Below, in pieces: positions 12,645 to 64,000 of a stretch of DNA of 64,000 nucleotides. Below the pieces are notes generated by a model that saw only the letters and a list, made by a program, of their open reading frames with translations, was not told the origin of the DNA and did no database searches. The stretch comes from Pogonophryne albipinna (taxonomy: Eukaryota; Chordata; Actinopteri; Perciformes; Artedidraconidae): positions 18,211,825 through 18,275,824 of the forward strand of contig CM053261.1 of the NCBI GenBank assembly GCA_028583405.1, given 5' to 3'. Both the position numbers and the translations under genes were made by a program. The number at the start of each line of letters is the position of its first letter. Positions within the stretch are counted from its first letter, which is position 1.

Positions 12645-13344
12645 CTCTCTGCTGGCCCACGGATTGCTCTATCCATCATCTGCACATGACAATCTCTTCT
12701 CCTCCACCAGCTCACTTTCTGTGCCTCGCTTTATGTCACTTTACTGCCGCTATCCATCCCCCCCCACCCTCCCTCCCTCCCTCCCTCTGTCAGGTGAGCT
12801 GGGTCTTCTCTCACACACAGATTTGAAGTACATTGCGATGCCACAGAAACAGTGATTCTTTGCAAATTCACCAAATACACCAACGTTCACCTTTCCTTCT
12901 GTCCCTTTTAATATTCATTCTCACAGAGCAATGCCGGCAGTAACACGTCGCTTCTATCTTCTCACTTGATTGTTAACCCTAATTTGCCCTCCAAGCTGCC
13001 TTCCTTTTTTCTTTCTTCCCATCACTGTCTTTCTTCTCCCTTATCTCCTGACAGCCTGCCTACCTCAAGAGAATATGGTTTACTGCAAAGGTCCTTGATG
13101 TTCTTATGGAGACAGATCTTAAGTTTGAGTAACAAAAGTGCCGCGCAGCGATTGATGCAGAAATCAGTAGCCTATTTGTTTAAAGGGTTAGAAAAGCTTT
13201 TGGGTTGTCCCTTGATATATGAAAGCAGTGGTAATGGAGGGACTAGCAGAGCCATCGTTTACATGCCTGTCCATTTACTCACTTCTAAAGCTAACGTGTT
13301 ATTCTTTAAGCAAGACAACGAGTCTGCAGCCGTGCTCGATACTC
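12641..13344. other. Intergenic, no gene seen
   Basis: Pyrimidine-rich sequence (CCCTCC runs near 12755-12790). The 127-codon frame at 12966-13349 shows no domain, and its end runs into a repeat. Confidence 0.45.
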
Positions 13345-13520
13345 TGTGAGGCTGTACTATGAGCTAAACGGTAGCGTCAGCATGCTAACACAGAACTCTG
13401 TATTGTTCATCATGTTTACATTAGCATGCTGCATTGAGAATGTCATTAGTTTTACAGGTAGGTCAAAGCATATGATTGGACAAATAGAAATATTGGCCTA
13501 ATCATGGATAGGTCATGAAT
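13345..13520. repeat. Dispersed fish repeat fragment (GCATGCTAACA type)
   Basis: ATGAGCTAAACGGTAGCGTC, AGCATGCTAACACAG, ATTAGTTTTACAGGTAGGTC and GATTGGACAAATAGAAATAT are diagnostic phrases of the same family as 3675-3815 and 31690-31990. Confidence 0.65.
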
Positions 13521-13789
13521 CATTAGGATAAATGATAAGGGAATTAGGAAGTTTGTTGAAATCCATCTAGTTAATGCTGAATCTATTTATTAGATGTCTA
13601 ATGTTGTCCACCAAAGTTCCAAATGTATAACAGTAAGTGCATCTTAAAGCCAGAGACACTACTCAAACACAAGCGTAACACTCCTACCAGTAAAATCACT
13701 TTTTAGGAAAATGGACACCTAAGGAAATAATATCTCAAGTGACACATGCATTACATTAATGCACATAATGTTCAACAATATCTGTTTTC

Positions 13790-13995
13790 TTTTCTTATTA
13801 CTGCCGATTTTTTATTTATTTTTTAATCCATATTTGATTCCATTCCAATGTAAATACTGTTATATTTATATTTTTTCTAGTTCTATATCTGTTTTTTAAT
13901 TGTTGTTTTACTTTTATGTATGCACCACGACACCTAGTCAAGTTCCTCCTAAGTGTAAACTGGTAATAAACCTGTTTTTGATTCTGATTCTGAAA
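13790..13995 (+). repeat. Possible retroelement tail ending in GATTCTGATTCTG
   Basis: AT-rich sequence ending GGTAATAAACCTGTTTTTGA then TTCTGATTCTGA, the style of 3' tail seen on fish retroposed repeats. No coding traces remain. Confidence 0.4.
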
Positions 13996-16154
13996 AGTCT
14001 ATTCTGTCTTTAACAGACAATGTTAATTGAAAAAGCTTATGAACTATTTGTCTATGAAGCTTTGTGCAACAATTCTCCCTAATGGTCTTAATTAACCCGT
14101 TCAAATGTAGCAAATAAGATTATAATGCCCTGTCAAAGTTTATTACCAATGGGAAGCATTATTCTTTAATGCGAGTTCCACTGTCTAAATCATCCTCCTC
14201 AAATTAAACCATTTAAAGAAACAAGGACTTTAAAAGAGTTCAGTGATATGAACATCCCATTGGGACGGTATCAAAGTTTAATATCATCTCACTTAACGTC
14301 TTGCAAGCTTTAAGAGTCTTAATCCACTCTTAAGCTTTACTATACTCCCCATCCATTTACACACACTTTATCAACCCCGTTCCCCAACTTTATCCTAAAA
14401 ATTCCTCAAAGTCTCCAGAAATAGGGCAGGCTGCTCGCTGCATGGCTTTCTTACAAGTTTGCCTTTACGTGTTCTGAATATCTGGACTGCCTCAGAGGAA
14501 CATTTCACAATTCATGTTCACACTTTCTCTCCTCTTCTTCAGCCGTGTCACCAAAGTTCTGATGGTATTTTTATCAGCTGGTTTGCACACATTTTCTCAC
14601 TGTCAGATGGAGTGATTAAGTTTCAGATAAAAGGGCTGATAGCATGTGGCCGCGAAATGTGTTGAGACTACACAAGTTAGATAATGTTGAAATAAAAATA
14701 GGGATAATTTGTATCACTTGGGAAAGTTACAAGAGGACTAAGAGTCTACAGCAATGCCCCAACAACTATTTTTGGGAGAGGAATAAGGTTGTGAATATGG
14801 TTTATGCTTAAAAAGAATCCATCAGGAATGTGAACTTGCATTTATGTGATTGACCAATTAAGTGACTTTGCCAAAATTGATTTATTGGTATATTTATATA
14901 CAAAGAAAATTCCATCAGTGGGCCAATTGTACATTAGACAAGTTACATTTTACTTGAAATATCAAATGACATTTGGTTTGTCGAATTGGGTTTGATGTTC
15001 ATTAATACTGAATGATTTTATTTAGCAAACGACATCAGTATTTGTGGAGAATCTGATTGAGCATGTAAAGCCAGTCCCCTCAGTGAGAGGGACTCTTGGG
15101 CCACTTGGCTGGCTGCTCTTTTAACTGCTGCCACTCAAATATTGATCTGCTTAGCCATCAATCATCTGGTAAGTGCTTGTCAGGGTCAGAGGAGACACTA
15201 ATATGTTGGGCAGATGTGGATTTATGGCTGCATGTCTTCCTTGTCCTCCCATTTTCATTGCCTTTCATCTATTTAGCTGCACCCACAACCCTTTAAAGCA
15301 CATTGTATCACAGCTGCATTGCTTGTTGGTGGCAGACAGCGGCACTCGTTTTTTAGAATGAAAAACCTGAAATCGCCGCTTTCATTCATCCCTGTGTCTC
15401 TCGTCCTCGCTGTATTCCCCTGCATGCTGTCCCTACTCTGCTCTCCTTTCTGTTTTGGATCCCTGCCGTCCATTCATCCCTCCCCTTTCCATCATCTCAC
15501 ATTTTGTTTGTCTCTTTGAAGGAGCTCCACCATCCTTTCCTCCCTCATTTCATTCATCCCTCCCTCCTTCTCCCCTGCTCATCGACAGTCCATCCACACA
15601 CGCTCACCTCAGTCTCGTCAGAGCTGCCTGGAATTATTTACTGCTTAATGGCCGACAGCCGCTCACCAAAGCCCATTGGGGCTTTGCTTTATTTATTGAT
15701 TGTCATTCCTTTTGTCTTAGTATGTGTGTGTGTTTGTGTGTGTGTGCAGCGACTGTGTGTGTGTGCAGGACAAGCACATTTTAAAAGATATAAAGCTCAA
15801 GGACATCCTGCACACTGGAGCTGCTGGTGAAATGACCCGTTTATTGAAAGACTGACTGGTTTGATGTTTGAAGGCTAGTCGTGCGTTACTGGGGGATCTG
15901 TCTGGTACCTGTGCTTCTATAAGTTGATGTGTGCATGTGCCAACATGTGTGTGTTTGGGTGTGTGTGAACCACTAATTATCTTCAATCAATGACAAGTGA
16001 TTAATTATCTCTGAGCAGTGGGAGCTAACACATTTTCTATACCGCTGGAAATCATGCCAACATTGATTCTTTAAATAAAAGGAAGAAAATCAAGTTGTAT
16101 CGCACAGTTTGACATGAAAATGTCTGCACATAGTGTTGGTTTCTGTAAATAACA
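13996..16154. other. Intergenic, no gene seen
   Basis: It contains pyrimidine-rich blocks (15400-15560), a short TG-rich stretch (15720-15770) and a possible conserved non-coding patch at about 15630-15725. No supported gene. Confidence 0.45.
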
Positions 16155-17322
16155 TACAGTGCATCTGGAAAGTATTCATAACCCTTAACTTTTTTCACAT
16201 TTTGTTATGTTACAGCCTTATTTCAAAATGGATTAAATTCATTTTGTTTCTCAATATTCCACACACAATACCCCATAAAGACAAAGTGAAAACGTTTTTA
16301 AGGAATTGTTTGCAAACGTGTTAAAAATAATCAAATGAAATATCACATGTACATAAGTATTCACACCCTTTGCTTTGACACTGAACATTGAGCTCAGGCG
16401 CATCCCGTTTCCACTGATCATCCTTGAAATGTTTCTATAACTTGAAAAATCAGAGCACAAACCAAGTCATGAGGTCCAAGGAATTGACTGTAGACCTCAA
16501 AGACAGGATTGTATCAAGGCACAGATCTGGGGAAGGGTACAGAAAAATGTCTGCAGCATTGAACGTCCCAACGAGCACAGTGCTCTCCATCATTTGCAAA
16601 TGGAAGATGTTTGAAACCACCAGGGCTCTTCCTAGAGCTTGCTGCCCAAACCAAACTGAACATCGGGGGAGAAGGACCTTAGTCAGAGAGGTGACCAAGA
16701 ACCCGATGGTCCTAGTCAGGATCAAGGGAAAGATGAATGCAGCAATGTACAAAGAGATCCTTGATTAAAACCTGCTCCAGAGCGCTCTGGACCTCAGACT
16801 GGGGCGTGGTTCACCTTTCAACAGGACAATGACCCGAAGCACACAGCCACGATAACAAAGGAGTGGCTTCAGGACAAGTCTGTGAATGTTCTTGAGTGCC
16901 TCAACCGGAGCCCAGACTTGAACCCGATATCTCTGGAGAGATCTGAAAATGGCTGTGCACCGACGCTCCCCATCCAACCTGATGGAGCTTGAGACGATCT
17001 GCAAAGAAGAATGGGAGAAACTGCCCAAAGATAGGTGTGCCAAGCGTGTAGCATCATACTCAAGAAGACTTGAGGCTGTAATTTCTGCCAAAGGTGCTTC
17101 AAAAAAGTATTGAGTTAAGGTTGTGAATACTTATGCACATGTGATTTTTTTAATTCATTTTCAAAAATTATTTTAAAACTTTTTTAACTTTGTCATTATG
17201 GGGTAATGGTATTGTGTCTAGAATGTTGAGAAAACAAACATTTAATCCATTTTGAAATATGGCTGTAACATAACAAAATGTTGAAAAAGTGAAGGATATG
17301 AATACTTTCCGGATGCACTGTA
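16155..17322 (+). mobile_element. Tc1-like transposon, internally deleted
   Basis: TA CAGTGCATCTGGAAAG at 16155 is mirrored by CTTTCCGGATGCACTG TA ending at 17322. The inverted repeats run about 145 bp and keep phrases such as ACATTTTGTTATGTTACAGC. The TA at each end is the duplicated target. At 1168 bp it is shorter than an intact copy (about 1.6 kb). Confidence 0.93.
16469..17110 (+). pseudogene. Tc1-like transposase remnant
   Basis: The plus strand encodes the N-terminal helix-turn-helix part (MRSKELTVDLKDRIVSRHRS onward through RGRRTLV). It then jumps near 16710 to the later catalytic part ([12 protein letters not shown], stop, [11 protein letters not shown], then in another frame FQQDNDPKH) and the C-terminal EEWEKLPKDRC. 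The segment with the first catalytic Asp is missing, and stops and a frameshift follow, so it is inactive. Confidence 0.9.
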
Positions 17323-18240
17323 TCTGTTTGATATAACCATGTTTGTCTTTTATATTGTGTTCTACATTCGCACAAAAGGAGCAAAGAAAGCATCTGCAGC
17401 AATAGATAAAATCATACTCTAAGGTACGTTTATTTATGTGGCACATTTTCAGACAGAGGCCATCCTCCTCCTACATGTTCTGCAGAAATCGGCCCATCTA
17501 AAAAATCTCAACCATTACCTCGTAGACTTGAACTTAAAAATAAAAAATCTGCAATTTTTAGAACTCACGATAAGGAAACATTTGTACATTAAATTAAGGA
17601 CTTTCACCTTGACATTCGAGTTTAATTTATGTATTTTTAAGTGTTTAATTAATGGATTGTTTTGTACTAACCTTTGTATGTGAGATCTAAAGTCCTGAAG
17701 ACATCCTGAAAGGTTTTTATATGCATCCATTGATTTAAGTGAGAATAATGATGACCTGATTAAGGTGTGTGCAACTGCTTTAGTAACACATAGAAGTCAT
17801 TCCAACTCTTGCCATCACAATTGCATAAGAGCATTGTGGATCCATGACTATAGAAGGAAACCTCTCACATTGCTCCACAGAGGAGCTGCCCTTTATGATC
17901 CGTCAGTCTCCTGCACTCTTTTGAATACTGATAACAATGGCTTGGAGAAATAAATATGCAACAGCAGAAACAACTCACAGTCTATAGCTATTGTTCTCAT
18001 GCCATATGATGTGGGGCTCAGAGCACTGCAGCGCCTGAACTTCATGCTCCATCTGTCATTGGCTGGGGATGAGAACCATTTTTGACGTTTGTGTGTGAGA
18101 GGGAGAGGCTTTTACCAAAATGACCGTTTACATAACACTAGGCAATAACCAAATAGATACGTAATGGTCCAAAAAAAGGATGAGATGAAAGGCAAAGGTT
18201 CCTATGTGTGGATGGCACCAGTGTCCCTCCCTCCCCCTCT
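17323..18240. other. Intergenic, no gene seen
   Basis: AT-rich sequence leading into the NSMF promoter region, with no recognisable repeat or gene. Confidence 0.5.
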
Positions 18241-18241
18241 G

Positions 18242-18299
<58 letters not shown>

Positions 18300-18300
18300 A
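18241..18300. repeat. (TGA)n trinucleotide microsatellite
   Basis: About 20 uninterrupted TGA units roughly 360 bp before the NSMF start. It creates spurious poly-Ser or poly-Ile frames on the minus strand. Length variation here could affect the nearby promoter. Confidence 0.95.
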
Positions 18301-18657
18301 TCACCACCACCCCCCCATCCTCCCATTGCATTTTCAGATCAATGAGGGAGGGAGAAAGAGAGAAATAGAGAGAGAGAGGTCTGTGTATTTTCAGCCACAC
18401 GCTGACAGCTGTGCAGCTATACCCCACGTACGTGCTCATATCCTGAGAAACACAGAGAGAGCAAGTCTGACATTCCTCCCTTTTCTGCATCATTTCCTCT
18501 GCAGACGCGTGCGAGACATACCTTCTCCAGGATTTCCCATTTCCAACTTTGTTTTCCTTCTTTTTGTTGCTGCGGTTTTTATACTGTTTTGGTTGTCGCA
18601 TTCCCTCCGTGTTTTTGGAATGAACGGGTTTCCTGCCTGCGTCGTTTCCATGCCAGC
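18241..18657 (+). promoter_or_regulatory. Probable NSMF promoter / 5' UTR region
   Basis: The 0.4 kb before the start codon holds a (TGA)n tract (18241-18300), a C-rich run, a GA-rich block (about 18343-18380) and a moderately GC-rich leader. No convincing TATA box is visible, so the transcription start is unknown. The region is inferred as promoter and leader only from its position. Confidence 0.4.
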
Positions 18658-60660
<42,003 letters not shown>

Positions 60661-61043
60661 CGAAGAAACCTGGATAATGGGCGCAGCGGAGCCCCCCAGG
60701 AACCCGTCCAAAAGCGATCCAATGACTGAATATTTGCTCAACTATAGCGCTCGACCCGACAAATGTAAACACTCATACCTGCTTTCATCCTGGAGAGGAC
60801 TGGGAGAAGAGGAGGATGTGAAGGCAGGCAGGATTGAGGAGGCTGAAGACAAACTCAATTATGCTGTGCCTCAGCTCCTCCTCGTTTTCAGAGTAAGGAT
60901 CAAAGACTAACAAAAAGGGCCGAAAAAATACACAAAAGAAAAAAAATGAGGAAAGATCAGAGAAAACTGGGTTGTCCAAGTCTTAGTCACCAACTCCATT
61001 TGCATCTTGAAGGCAAAGGAGAAACAAAAAATCAAATATTAAA
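60661..61043 (+). other. nsmf: NSMF 3' UTR (end uncertain)
   Basis: Non-coding sequence after the stop. The first variant poly(A) signal I see is ATTAAA at 61038-61043, before an A-rich stretch; a canonical AATAAA appears only at 62352-62357, after the (TG)n array. The true end cannot be set without transcript data. No long sense frame is credible here. Confidence 0.4.
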
Positions 61044-62008
61044 AAAAGGTCATTTTAGTCACCCCTCTATCGCAAAAAGACATTTTCGGAGGCTTATGGG
61101 CTTCAGCAAAATCTCATTCTGCCATAATGTGGTTCTGTGATTAGACGGGACCTCTCAGACCCCGAGACATACATATACATAAATAATCCATGTGTCGATG
61201 TGTGTATATACCACATGAATATAGTAGCATAGCTTTAGTCATGCAAATAATACTCTATATGAGAATAATGATGCATCATTTATTTTCGATGTGCATTGTT
61301 GTGCAGTTTCATATGGAAATACTTTGGAATAACTCAGGTTTTAGCCATGAAGTACTTCATCTGTTTGTCCATTCTATCAAGATATTGTAATCTTCATCAC
61401 CATTGCTTGGAATGAATGTATTACCTCTCTGGAAATGTATCTTCAGTTTGAGGAATTGAGCTTCATGTTTTGGTTAAAAAAAAAAAGTAGGGAAAAAAAA
61501 GTGCTGATTTTGTGAGAGAGTGTGTGGGAATATTTTCCATGTAAAAAAAAAACATGAAGATGTTGTGTGTATTTCTCTTTCTGCTCCTCTGTTAAAGCAA
61601 AAATGTTCATCACCTTCACTTGCCATTTCTCTCTCTTCCTGTCAGACACATACGCAAATACAGTCTAGCATGATTCATGATGTCAAGAGGGATGTAACAG
61701 CCATCCAAGAGCTCCTGCCACTGCAGTGGAGGAGTCGCCCTATTGATCCCTGCTACTCTTCTGCAGAAGGTCCGAGCCACTTAGTCGGCCCCTGTCAGCG
61801 GAGCCAGCTGCTCTCACTATCTGCCAAACACTCTTGGCATATCTTAATGGCAGGCAAACGAGTTTCCGCCACCTCGTATATCACTGGGCTGAGGTCCAGT
61901 CTGAGGACCGGAGTTCTCTGAATTAAACAGATCTGCCAGGGGTTTAAGCTGTTAACAGCCTCCTGCCGCCCCTGCCAGGTGTCGGCTGGTAAAAGGCCAG
62001 AAATACGC

Positions 62009-64000
<1,992 letters not shown>

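Noticed and set aside
12966..13349. A 127-codon plus-strand frame as a gene
   Set aside because: No domain, no splice or homology support, and its end runs into a dispersed repeat.

Overview
The window is vertebrate nuclear DNA, almost certainly from a teleost and probably a percomorph. It has GT-AG introns of very unequal length, long (CA/TG)n microsatellites, and fish-type repeats: L2 and other non-LTR retrotransposon pieces, a Tc1-like transposon, and hAT-like and TTAA-flanked MITEs. There are no operons, ribosome binding sites or CRISPR arrays, and no tRNA or rRNA genes that I can support.

One protein-coding gene is convincing. It is the fish orthologue of NSMF (Jacob/NELF), the NMDA-receptor synapto-nuclear messenger, on the + strand from 18658 (ATG) to 60660 (TGA). 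I placed 15 ordinary coding exons by reading frame, splice phase and GT-AG borders. A 16th, a 6-nt microexon at 32424-32429, adds Ile-Ser exactly where I recall the mammalian protein carrying it. The spliced product is 660 aa with the microexon and 658 aa without. It keeps an N-terminal Met-Gly myristoylation signal, a basic nuclear-localisation cluster beside an IQ-like helix, a serine-rich SFSRSWSDPTP segment and the conserved C-terminal domain. Exon 3 carries a His/Ser/Gln-rich expansion that accounts for most of the extra length over the ~530-aa human protein.

Layout. 1-18 kb: upstream of NSMF, mostly repeats. These are a decayed minus-strand LINE (about 415-2360), an L2-like 3' end (2366-3180), a TTAA MITE (6777-7166), a hAT-like element with target duplication (7938-8884), a LINE tail (9715-10028), a deleted Tc1 element (16155-17322) and microsatellites. 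18.2-18.7 kb: probable promoter/5' UTR with a (TGA)n tract, a GA-rich block and exon 1. 18.7-29.3 kb: intron 1 (10.5 kb). 29.3-35.1 kb: exons 2-6 including the microexon. 35.1-49.4 kb: exons 7-13. 49.4-59.3 kb: introns 13 and 14, holding an RTE-like LINE broken by a MITE and a nearly full-length L2 whose RT frame is open. 59.3-60.7 kb: exons 15-16. 60.7-64 kb: 3' UTR and downstream DNA with a 153-bp (TG)n tract.

The observations most worth following concern splicing. The 6-nt microexon is flanked by a pyrimidine tract with UGC motifs upstream and a UGCAUG downstream. The acceptor of exon 13 lies three bases after a 119-bp (TG)n array, a layout resembling the length-sensitive CFTR exon 9 acceptor.
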